Shown here in pieces: positions 1-5,789 of a DNA stretch of 11,039 nucleotides. The position numbers and the translations under genes were made by a program. Position 1 is the stretch's first letter. Each line of letters starts with the position of its first letter. The notes under the pieces were generated by a model. It was not told where the DNA came from. It saw only the letters and a program-made list of their open reading frames with translations, and did not search any database. Origin of the DNA: an uncultured Mycoplasmatota bacterium (GTDB lineage: Bacteria; Bacillota_I; Bacilli_A; RF39; UBA660); assembly GCA_946007485.1 (NCBI GenBank), contig CAMGAM010000034.1:1-11039 (forward strand). The letters run 5' to 3'.

Positions 1-150
1 AATAAAAGAATAAAATATTTAAGTGGAAATATACAAGTTATATTAACAACTACTGACCTTAATATGATATCTGATGATTTACTTAAAAATGCTAGGATAT
101 TTTATATAGAAAATGGTTGTTTAAAACAAGTGAAGAAGGAGGAAATATAA
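1..150 (+). CDS. recF: RecF C-terminal fragment (5' end outside window)
   Basis: Reading frame open from base 1 to a TAA at 148-150, giving 49 residues that begin inside the protein. RecF is an SMC-like ATPase that helps load RecA at single-strand gaps (RecFOR pathway). The segment QVILTTTDLNMI matches the 'Q-V-(F/I)-(I/L)-TTT' strand near the C-terminus of RecF, and ARIFYIENG matches the usual terminal 'A-x-(I/L)-F-x-(I/V)-x-x-G' strand. The fragment is short, but immediate linkage to gyrB is the standard Bacilli arrangement (dnaN-recF-gyrB-gyrA), which supports the call. The gyrB ribosome-binding site AAGGAGGA (136-143) lies inside this coding end, so the two genes are very likely co-transcribed and translationally coupled. 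The rest of the protein, including the Walker motifs, is upstream of the window. Confidence 0.85.
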   Translation, partial: NKRIKYLSGNIQVILTTTDLNMISDDLLKNARIFYIENGCLKQVKKEEI

Positions 151-151
151 G

Positions 152-2074
152 ATGAATAATACTGCTGAAAACCATTATGATGCTTCGGATATACAGGTAC
201 TAGAAGGATTAGAAGCTGTTAGAAAAAGACCTGGTATGTATATAGGTTCTACTAGTAGTAGGGGACTTCATCATTTAGTTTGGGAAATTGTTGATAATGC
301 TATTGATGAGGCTTTGGCTGGATATTGTGATGATATTGAAGTTACAGTTAATAAAGATGGTTCTGTAACTGTTAAAGATGATGGTAGAGGTATTCCTGTT
401 GAAGTTCATCCTAAAACTGGTTTATCTACGGTGGAAACTGTTTATACAGTACTTCACGCTGGTGGTAAATTTGGTGGAGGAGGATATAAGGTATCTGGTG
501 GTCTTCACGGAGTTGGTGCTAGTGTTGTCAATGCCCTTAGTAAATGGGTGGAGGTAACTGTTTATAAAAATGGAAAAATTCATTATATAAAATTTAGTAA
601 TGGTGGTCATACTGAACATCCTTTAAATGTTATTGGTGAATGTAGTATCGATAGGACTGGTACTACGGTAACTTTTATGCCTGATCCTAGCATTTTTAAA
701 GAAACTGTTGATTTTGATTATGATATTTTGAAAAATCGTTTCAGGGAACTTGCATTTTTGAATAAAGGTCTTAGAATTATATTGCGTGATGATAGAACAG
801 ATAAGAAGGATATGTTTGTTTATGAAGGTGGTATAAGTGAATATGTTAAGTTACTAAATGATAAGAAAACTCCTATTCATAGTACCATCGTTCATACAGA
901 TGGTAAGGAAGATGGAGTTACTATTGAGGTTGCTTTTCAGTATAATGATGGATACACTCCTGCAATTTATTCTTTTGTTAATAATATAACAACACCAGAA
1001 GGTGGAACTCACGAAGATGGTGTGAAGAATAGTTTAACAAGGATCATAAATAACTATGCCCGCGGAGCGAAAATGCTAAAAGATAATGATGAGAATTTAC
1101 AAGGTGAAGATGTACGAGAGGGAATTACGATGATTATCTCGGCTAAGGTTCCTGACCCACAATTTGAAGGTCAAACTAAAACAAAGTTGGGCAATTCTGA
1201 GGTAAAAAAGGTGGCTGCTAATATTTTTGGCGAAGGGTTGGATAGATTTTTGATGGAAAATCCTGATCAGGCTAAAATTATTGTTGAAAAGGCTATTACG
1301 GCAGCTAGAGCTCGAGTAGCGGCTAAGAAGGCTCGTGAAATAACGCGTAGAAAAGGTGGTCTTGAACTTACTCATCAATGGGGAAAATTAACTGATTGTT
1401 CTTCAAAAGATGCTAGTGTTTCAGAAGTATTTATTGTTGAGGGAGATTCAGCAGCTGGAACGGCTAAGGATGGTAGGGATCCAGCTACGCAAGCTATTCT
1501 TCCTATTCGTGGAAAAATTTTAAATGTTGAAAAGGCAAGATTAGATAAGGCCCTTAATAATGAAGAAATCAGAACTATAATAACTGCTTTTGGAACGGGA
1601 ATAGGGGAAGAGTTTGATTTATCTAAGCTTCGTTATCACAAAATTATTATTATGACAGATGCTGATGTTGACGGAGCTCATATTAGAACTTTGTTATTGA
1701 CATTGTTTTATAGATATTTTCGTCCTTTACTTGAAAATGGGCATGTTTATGCAGCTCAGCCACCTCTTTATTCTATAAAGCATGGTAAAACGATTAAGTA
1801 TGTTTTAAATGAAGAGGAAAGAGATGCTTATTTGGCTAGTTTACCTGCTAATACTAAGTATGATATTGGTAGAATGAAGGGTCTAGGGGAAATGGATGCT
1901 CACGAACTTAGAGAAACTACTATGCATATTGGTACTAGAATACTTAAGAGAATTGATTTGAATGATGCTATTGTAGCTGATGAAACATTTCAATTATTAA
2001 TGGGTGAAGAAGTAGAACCAAGGCGTTTATTTATTGAAGAAAATGCTTTGAATGTTGTTAATCTCGATATATAG
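152..2074 (+). CDS. gyrB: DNA gyrase subunit B
   Basis: Encodes 640 residues, close to the usual length of about 635-650. GyrB is the ATPase subunit of the A2B2 gyrase that introduces negative supercoils. Visible motifs: GHKL ATPase with EIVDNAIDE (Glu45 catalytic, Asn49 Mg binding), DDGRGIP (76-82), HAGGKF (102-107) and GGLHGVGASVVNALS (116-130); the QTK loop at 341-343; the TOPRIM domain with EGDSAAG (Glu430) and DADVDGAH (503-510); and the C-terminal GRMKGLGEM segment that contacts GyrA. The TOPRIM stretch EGDSAAGTAKDGRDPATQAILP departs slightly from the more common EGDSAGGSAKQGRDR form but keeps the acidic metal ligands. ATG 152 is preceded by AAGGAGGA at 136-143, one base after the recF stop. 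Calling GyrB and not ParE rests on linkage to recF and gyrA. No parE is in the window. Confidence 0.98.
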   Translation: MNNTAENHYDASDIQVLEGLEAVRKRPGMYIGSTSSRGLHHLVWEIVDNAIDEALAGYCDDIEVTVNKDGSVTVKDDGRGIPVEVHPKTGLSTVETVYTVLHAGGKFGGGGYKVSGGLHGVGASVVNALSKWVEVTVYKNGKIHYIKFSNGGHTEHPLNVIGECSIDRTGTTVTFMPDPSIFKETVDFDYDILKNRFRELAFLNKGLRIILRDDRTDKKDMFVYEGGISEYVKLLNDKKTPIHSTIVHTDGKEDGVTIEVAFQYNDGYTPAIYSFVNNITTPEGGTHEDGVKNSLTRIINNYARGAKMLKDNDENLQGEDVREGITMIISAKVPDPQFEGQTKTKLGNSEVKKVAANIFGEGLDRFLMENPDQAKIIVEKAITAARARVAAKKAREITRRKGGLELTHQWGKLTDCSSKDASVSEVFIVEGDSAAGTAKDGRDPATQAILPIRGKILNVEKARLDKALNNEEIRTIITAFGTGIGEEFDLSKLRYHKIIIMTDADVDGAHIRTLLLTLFYRYFRPLLENGHVYAAQPPLYSIKHGKTIKYVLNEEERDAYLASLPANTKYDIGRMKGLGEMDAHELRETTMHIGTRILKRIDLNDAIVADETFQLLMGEEVEPRRLFIEENALNVVNLDI

Positions 2075-2086
2075 GTGGTGTAAAAA

Positions 2087-4540
2087 ATGAATGAAGATAA
2101 AGATAAAATGATTGCGGTTGATTTAAATAGTGAAATGAAAACATCTTTTTTGGATTATTCAATGAGTGTAATTGTTGCTAGAGCTATTCCTGATGTGAGA
2201 GATGGATTAAAGCCTGTTCATAGACGTATTATATATACTTTATGGGAAGAGGGGATGACACCTGATAAGAAATATCAGAAATCTGCTAATGCTGTTGGAG
2301 CAGTAATGGGTCATTACCATCCCCACGGAGATTCGGCAATATATGAATCTATGGTAAGAATGGCTCAACCTTTTACTTATCGACATACACTTGTTGATGG
2401 ACATGGTAACTTTGGTAATATTGATGGAGATGGTGCAGCTGCTTCTCGTTATACAGAGGCACGTTTATCGAAAATTTCTCTGGACCTATTTAGTGATTTG
2501 AATAAAGAAACTGTTGATTTTTCTCCTAACTACGACGATCAAAGGAAAGAGCCTGTTGTTTTACCTAGTAGATTTCCTAATATACTTGTTAATGGTAATA
2601 TGGGAATTGCGGTTGGTATGGCTACTAATATTCCGCCTCATAATTTAGGAGAAGTTATTGATGGTTGTGTTGCATATATTGATAATCCTGATATATCTGT
2701 TATTGAACTTATGCAATATATTAAGGGGCCTGATTTTCCAACTGGTGGTATTATTTTAGGTAATTCTGGAATTAAAAATGCTTATGATACGGGAAGAGGA
2801 ACTATTACTATTAGATCAAAGGTTGAAATAATACAAAAAAATAATCATGATGAGATTGTTATTACTGAACTTCCTTATCAGGTTAACAAAAAGGCTCTTA
2901 TTACGAGAATTGCTGAATTAGTTAGAGATAAGGTTATTCAGGGTATTTCTAATTTGAATGATCAGTCTTCTTTGGGTGGAGTTAAGATTGTTATTGATGT
3001 TAAAAAAGATGCAAATGCTAATGTTGTTTTAAATAATTTATTTAAACATACTCAGTTACAAATGTCTTATGGTATTAATTTTTTAATGCTTGTGGATGGA
3101 AGGCCTAGAACTTTGGGAATAAAGACTATATTGGAGAAATATGTTGATCATCAAAAGCATGTTATATACAGGAGATGTGAATTTGAACTTAAAAAGTATA
3201 AGGCTAGATTGCATATATTAGAGGGCTTAAAGATTGCTCTTGATCATATAGATGAGATTATTAGGATAATAAGGGGTGCTAAAACTGATGAGGATGCTAG
3301 TAATGAGTTAAAGATTAAATTTGGTTTATCTGATGAGCAAACACAGGCTATATTAGAAATGAAATTAAGGCGTCTTACTGGTCTTGCTAAAGAAGCTATT
3401 GAGAATGAAATTGCTGAATTAGAAAGGTTAATTGCTGATTTAACAGAAATTTTAAATTCTGAAGAAAAAATACTAGAAATTATAAAGAATGAAATGTTAG
3501 ATATTAAAAATAGGTATGCAGATGATAGACGTACTTTAATTGATATGACAGCTATTGATTATATTGAGGATGAATCTTTGATACCGGAAGAGAATATTGT
3601 TATTACGTTAACTAATAAGGGTTATATAAAGAGAGTTCCTTCTAGTACTTATAAAACACAAAATAGAGGTGGTGTAGGTATAAAAGGAATGACTACTAAT
3701 GAAGAGGATTTTGTTGAAATGATGATTAATTCTAGTAGTCATGATTATATTTTGTTCTTTACTAATAATGGTAAAGTTTATAGGATGAAGGGATATGAGA
3801 TTCCGGAATTTGGAAGACAATCTAAGGGATTACCTATTATTAATCTTCTTAATATGGAAAAGGGAGAGAAAATAGCATCACTACTTAAAGTATCTAATGA
3901 TGAAGAGAATAATTATTTTGTATTTGCAACTAAATTGGGTATAATTAAAAGGACGGATATTGCAGAATTTAATAATATTAGGACTAATGGTAAGAAGTTT
4001 ATTACTTTAAAAGATAATGATGAATTGATATCAGCAAAAAAGACTTCTGGAAATGATGATATATTGATGGCCTCTTCAGACGGACGTATTGTGCGTTTTC
4101 CGGAAGAAAAAGTTAGAGTGATGGGTAGAGGTGCGACAGGTGTAAAAGGTATTAATTTGGGCACTAATTTGCTTGTAGGAATGGAAAAGGTTGATGAAAA
4201 CCAAAATGTATTGGTAATAACAGAGAATGGATATGGAAAGCAAACTAGTATTTCTGAGTATAGAATTACGAATCGAGGTAGTAAAGGTGTGAAAACTATT
4301 AATATTACTGAGAAAAACGGAGCAATTGTTTCATTTAAAACGGTTACTAGTGATAATGATGTTATGATAATAACTAATACAGGTGTTGTTATTAGATTGG
4401 ATGTTGATAAAATTCCTGTTATGAGCAGGGTTACGCAAGGTGTTAAATTAATTAATGTAAAGGATGGTCAAATGGTATCTTCTGCAGCTATTGTTGATAA
4501 GGAATTAGATAATGAGGATAACGAAAAAGATGAACAATAG
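2087..4540 (+). CDS. gyrA: DNA gyrase subunit A
   Basis: Encodes 817 residues, the normal GyrA length. It is the DNA breakage-reunion subunit and the wrapping subunit of gyrase. The N-terminal winged-helix domain carries the active-site Tyr122 in AAASRYTEAR, with Arg121 beside it. The quinolone-determining segment HPHGDSAIYE has Ser83 and Glu87, the usual susceptible-type residues. A long helical coiled-coil section (about 360-480) leads to the C-terminal beta-pinwheel, whose GyrA-box is QNRGGVG (525-531), diverged from canonical Q-(R/K)-R-G-G-(R/K)-G at positions 2 and 6. Further GVKG-type blade motifs follow (for example GATGVKGI, GSKGVKTI, TQGVKLI). The protein ends in an acidic tail. ATG 2087 follows AGGTGGTG (2073-2080), which overlaps the gyrB stop, so expression is coupled. 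No terminator is seen after the stop, so read-through into the ffs unit is possible. Confidence 0.97.
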   Translation: MNEDKDKMIAVDLNSEMKTSFLDYSMSVIVARAIPDVRDGLKPVHRRIIYTLWEEGMTPDKKYQKSANAVGAVMGHYHPHGDSAIYESMVRMAQPFTYRHTLVDGHGNFGNIDGDGAAASRYTEARLSKISLDLFSDLNKETVDFSPNYDDQRKEPVVLPSRFPNILVNGNMGIAVGMATNIPPHNLGEVIDGCVAYIDNPDISVIELMQYIKGPDFPTGGIILGNSGIKNAYDTGRGTITIRSKVEIIQKNNHDEIVITELPYQVNKKALITRIAELVRDKVIQGISNLNDQSSLGGVKIVIDVKKDANANVVLNNLFKHTQLQMSYGINFLMLVDGRPRTLGIKTILEKYVDHQKHVIYRRCEFELKKYKARLHILEGLKIALDHIDEIIRIIRGAKTDEDASNELKIKFGLSDEQTQAILEMKLRRLTGLAKEAIENEIAELERLIADLTEILNSEEKILEIIKNEMLDIKNRYADDRRTLIDMTAIDYIEDESLIPEENIVITLTNKGYIKRVPSSTYKTQNRGGVGIKGMTTNEEDFVEMMINSSSHDYILFFTNNGKVYRMKGYEIPEFGRQSKGLPIINLLNMEKGEKIASLLKVSNDEENNYFVFATKLGIIKRTDIAEFNNIRTNGKKFITLKDNDELISAKKTSGNDDILMASSDGRIVRFPEEKVRVMGRGATGVKGINLGTNLLVGMEKVDENQNVLVITENGYGKQTSISEYRITNRGSKGVKTINITEKNGAIVSFKTVTSDNDVMIITNTGVVIRLDVDKIPVMSRVTQGVKLINVKDGQMVSSAAIVDKELDNEDNEKDEQ

Positions 4541-4550
4541 TTTTAATTTT

Positions 4551-4608
4551 AAAAAAATCAAAAAAAAATAAAAAAATGCTTGCAATTATTATTAAAGTGT
4601 GTTATAAT
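4551..4608 (+). promoter_or_regulatory. Promoter of the SRP RNA gene
   Basis: The -35 element TTGCAA (4580-4585; 4 of 6 against TTGACA, first three bases intact) is separated by exactly 17 bp from a perfect -10 TATAAT (4603-4608). A TG at 4600-4601 makes the latter an extended -10. The A-tracts at 4551-4576 sit where an UP element would contact the RNA polymerase alpha subunits, as expected for a strong stable-RNA promoter. Predicted start is near 4615, which coincides with the first paired base of the RNA below. The assignment of a vegetative sigma factor is inferred from the consensus. Confidence 0.85.
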
Positions 4609-4614
4609 GTGTTT

Positions 4615-4687
4615 AGTGCAACAATAATGTTAGAATTAAGTCAGGATCGGAAGATAGCAGCTTTAATAGCCTCTTATTGTGTGCGCT
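4615..4687 (+). ncRNA. ffs: Signal recognition particle RNA, small bacterial (4.5S) type
   Basis: The RNA partner of Ffh in co-translational targeting of membrane and secreted proteins. The diagnostic domain IV hairpin is present: GUCAGG (4640-4645), AUC-GGAA-GAU (4646-4655, a three-pair stem closed by the GGAA tetraloop), then AGCAGC (4656-4661). These are the conserved internal-loop strands bound by the Ffh M domain. Flanking helices pair: 4635-4639 (AUUAA) with 4663-4667 (UUAAU), 4621-4627 with 4674-4680, and 4615-4620 with 4682-4687, leaving G4681 bulged. There is no room for an Alu domain, so this is the short form like that of Mycoplasma or E. coli, not the long Bacillus scRNA. The ends are inferred from pairing and from the promoter and terminator, so the primary transcript probably extends to about 4739. 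Confidence 0.93.
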
Positions 4688-4701
4688 ATAATTGTGTTTT
4701 G

Positions 4702-4739
4702 AAAAGAGTACCTATAGTTTTTATAGGTATTCTTTTTTT
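4702..4739 (+). terminator. Intrinsic terminator of ffs
   Basis: GAGTACCTATA (4706-4716) pairs with TATAGGTATTC (4722-4732), with one G-U pair and a five-base loop (GTTTT). Upstream A4702-4705 can extend the stem into the T-run at 4733-4739. Stem followed directly by seven T residues is a classical Rho-independent terminator for rightward transcription. Confidence 0.9.
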
Positions 4740-4756
4740 ATTGAGGACTTGTTGAT

Positions 4757-4790
4757 AGAAAACAATGTTCCACGTGAAACATTGTTTTCT
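4757..4790. promoter_or_regulatory. parS site 1 inside a 34-bp near-perfect palindrome
   Basis: The core TGTTCCACGTGAAACA is at 4766-4781, one base away from the symmetric parS consensus TGTTTCACGTGAAACA. Flanks extend the dyad to 17 bp per arm (4757-4773 against 4774-4790) with a single mismatch, the longest dyad of all copies. It stands alone just downstream of the ffs terminator and is preceded by TTGTTGATAG (4749-4758), a partial copy of the 17-mer repeat. In RNA it could fold as a hairpin, but no T-run follows, so a terminator role is less likely than ParB binding. Confidence 0.88.
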
Positions 4791-4917
4791 TAATTGGAAT
4801 AAAAAAATGCAATTTTTATGACTTATGTATTTTAATATAATAATGAATACTTTTTGATAAGTGATTATTTATAACAGTTTAATGTATAATTATATAATAT
4901 TTATAATAAATATAAAG

Positions 4918-4943
4918 TTTAATGTTCCACGTGAAACATTAAA
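4918..4943. promoter_or_regulatory. parS site 2 (forward orientation)
   Basis: TGTTCCACGTGAAACA at 4923-4938, identical to site 1. The dyad extends to 13 bp per arm (4918-4930 against 4931-4943) with one mismatch. It opens repeat module A. The 17-mer TTTATACCTGCTGATAG begins 8 bp after it (4947). Confidence 0.88.
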
Positions 4944-5077
4944 TAGTTTATACCTGCTGATAGAACAAAATAGTAAAATAATAACTATAAATTGTATTCA
5001 ATTTAATAAAAAAGATGATTTGTATATTTATTTAGATGTAGGTTATGTTAATTGATATGAGTATATTTAAAACTTAA

Positions 5078-5093
5078 TGTTTTATGTGGAATA
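5078..5093. promoter_or_regulatory. Decayed parS (reverse orientation)
   Basis: TGTTTTATGTGGAATA differs from the reverse-orientation copies (TGTTTCACGTGGAACA) at three positions, all C-to-T. It sits exactly where modules B and C carry an intact reverse parS, so it is homologous in position. The central CACGTG is lost, so ParB binding is probably weak or absent. Confidence 0.65.
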
Positions 5094-5220
5094 TAAAAAT
5101 TATTAGTGTTTATTATAACGTAAAATGTTTAAAATATTGAGAAATGATTCAGGTATTTATTATTAAAGTAGTATAAAATAATTATTATATAAAAATATTT
5201 TATTTATAATAAAAAAACAA

Positions 5221-5236
5221 TGTTCCACGTGAAACA
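5221..5236. promoter_or_regulatory. parS site 3 (forward orientation)
   Basis: Exact TGTTCCACGTGAAACA. The flanking dyad extends by only one further pair. The 17-mer repeat follows after 9 bp. Confidence 0.88.
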
Positions 5237-5357
5237 TGGAAATAGTTTATACCTGTTGATAGAGAAAAATCATAATTAGAATTTATATTAGTGAAAAGTT
5301 GGTTTATTTATTTAGATATAGGCTGTGTTAATAAATTTGTTTATATTAAAAGTTTAA

Positions 5358-5373
5358 TGTTTCACGTGGAACA
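5358..5373. promoter_or_regulatory. parS site 4 (reverse orientation)
   Basis: TGTTTCACGTGGAACA, the exact reverse complement of sites 1-3 and 5. It closes module B. Distance from the start of the paired forward site is 137 bp. Confidence 0.88.
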
Positions 5374-5434
5374 TAAGAATTATTAATTTTTTTTTTAGCT
5401 AAATTATTGATAGTATGAAAGTAATTTATTAGAA

Positions 5435-5450
5435 TGTTTCAAGTAATACA
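5435..5450. promoter_or_regulatory. Possible vestigial parS half-site
   Basis: TGTTTCAAGTAATACA matches 13 of 16 positions of the symmetric parS consensus. The left half TGTTTCA is intact and the right half is disrupted. It lies in the long spacer between modules B and C. In such AT-rich DNA a chance match is possible, so this is a weak call. Confidence 0.3.
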
Positions 5451-5574
5451 AAAATAAAAATTATAATTATTTAGAAATAAATTATTTAAAATATAAAAAA
5501 ATAATATATAAATTATATTTTTATTCATATTAATTAATATTATTATTTCTGTTATTTATAATAAAAAAAAATAA

Positions 5575-5590
5575 TGTTCCACGTGAAACA
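5575..5590. promoter_or_regulatory. parS site 5 (forward orientation)
   Basis: Exact TGTTCCACGTGAAACA, preceded by a nearly pure A+T stretch. The 17-mer repeat follows after 9 bp, as in module B. Confidence 0.88.
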
Positions 5591-5716
5591 TGGAAACAGT
5601 TTATACCTGTTGATAAAGTAAAATCATAATTAGAATTTATATTAGTGGAAAAGTTGGTATATATATTTATTTAGATGTAGGTTATGTTAATTGATATGAG
5701 TATATTTAAAACTTAA

Positions 5717-5732
5717 TGTTTCACGTGGAACG
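5717..5732. promoter_or_regulatory. parS site 6 (reverse orientation), abutting the tadA promoter
   Basis: TGTTTCACGTGGAACG, 15 of 16 identical to the other reverse site; only the last base differs (G for A). It ends at the base before the proposed tadA -35 element (5733-5738), so occupancy by ParB could compete with RNA polymerase. Confidence 0.82.
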
Positions 5733-5777
5733 TTGTTGATTATAAAAAAATGTGATATAATTTATACCTGTTGATAG
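5733..5777 (+). promoter_or_regulatory. tadA promoter and leader carrying the fourth 17-mer copy
   Basis: Perfect -10 TATAAT at 5756-5761 with an extended TG at 5753-5754. A weak -35 TTGTTG lies at 5733-5738, 17 bp upstream. The predicted start near 5768 falls inside TTTATACCTGTTGATAG (5761-5777), an exact copy of the 17-mer in module B. The last bases of this copy run into the ribosome-binding site AGAGGTG (5776-5782) of tadA. Confidence 0.75.
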
Positions 5778-5789
5778 AGGTGTTTTATT

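Larger units (their letters stand above)
4918..5093 (+). repeat. parS module A
   Basis: Module order: forward parS (4923-4938), 17-mer TTTATACCTGCTGATAG (4947-4963), AT-rich spacer, a block from 5023 to 5082 that is identical over 60 bp to 5662-5721 in module C, and a decayed reverse parS (5078-5093). The spacer between 4964 and 5022 does not match modules B and C, whereas its right part matches C closely. This mosaic pattern points to recombination or gene conversion between copies. Confidence 0.8.
5200..5373 (+). repeat. parS module B
   Basis: Begins with TTATTTATAATAAAAAAA, shared with module C, then forward parS (5221-5236), 17-mer TTTATACCTGTTGATAG (5246-5262), and a spacer whose first part (5266-5293) matches module C base for base over 28 bp. 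It ends with reverse parS (5358-5373). Right-hand spacer sequence drifts from A and C (TAGATATAGGCTGTG against TAGATGTAGGTTATG). Small insertions and deletions between copies are not multiples of three, so the modules are not conserved coding sequence. Confidence 0.8.
5552..5732 (+). repeat. parS module C
   Basis: Starts with the same TTATTTATAATAAAAAAA lead-in as module B, then forward parS (5575-5590), 17-mer variant TTTATACCTGTTGATAA (5600-5616), a 28-bp stretch identical to B (5620-5647), the 60-bp block identical to A (5662-5721), and reverse parS (5717-5732). The left half thus resembles B and the right half resembles A. Confidence 0.8.
4741..5755. other. Gene-free kilobase holding a clustered parS array
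   Basis: Between the ffs terminator and the tadA promoter no reading frame has a ribosome-binding site, conserved protein features or plausible length. The stretch is extremely A+T-rich. The only clearly structured content is a set of near-palindromes with core CACGTG matching the ParB site parS (intact at 4766, 4923, 5221, 5358, 5575, 5717; decayed at 5078 and possibly 5435) and a 17-mer TTTATACCTGTTGATAG-like motif at 4947, 5246, 5600 and 5761. In known systems ParB dimers load at parS, slide and spread as CTP-dependent clamps, and recruit SMC and ParA near the origin. Sites lie near recF/gyr, as expected for an origin-proximal centromere. ParA and ParB genes are not in the window. Binding is inferred from sequence only. 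Confidence 0.85.

Noticed and set aside
2315..2350. Quinolone-resistance substitution in gyrA
   Set aside because: The determining positions carry Ser83 and Glu87, the usual susceptible-type residues in Bacilli, so nothing indicates resistance.
422..4164. Minus-strand open frames within gyrB and gyrA (422-619, 1097-1378, 3608-3820, 3913-4164)
   Set aside because: All lie wholly inside strongly conserved gyrase coding sequence, have low-complexity translations and no initiation signals.
4861..5055. 64-codon GTG-initiated open frame crossing parS site 2 and module A
   Set aside because: No ribosome-binding site, composition is plain AT-rich, it reads straight through a palindromic parS (NVPRET), and the equivalent frame is broken by stops and frameshifting indels in modules B and C.
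4757..5732. CRISPR array
   Set aside because: Repeats are palindromic 16-mers in alternating orientation at irregular distances (77-223 bp), partner spacers are themselves related, and no cas genes are nearby.
4741..5755. Insertion sequence or transposon remnant with inverted repeats
   Set aside because: The inverted repeats are parS matches, no transposase fragment is visible in any frame, and no target-site duplication was recognised.
4541..5789. tRNA genes in the gyrA-tadA interval
   Set aside because: No T-loop GTTC(A/G)A with matching acceptor stem was found; the only structured RNA there is ffs.
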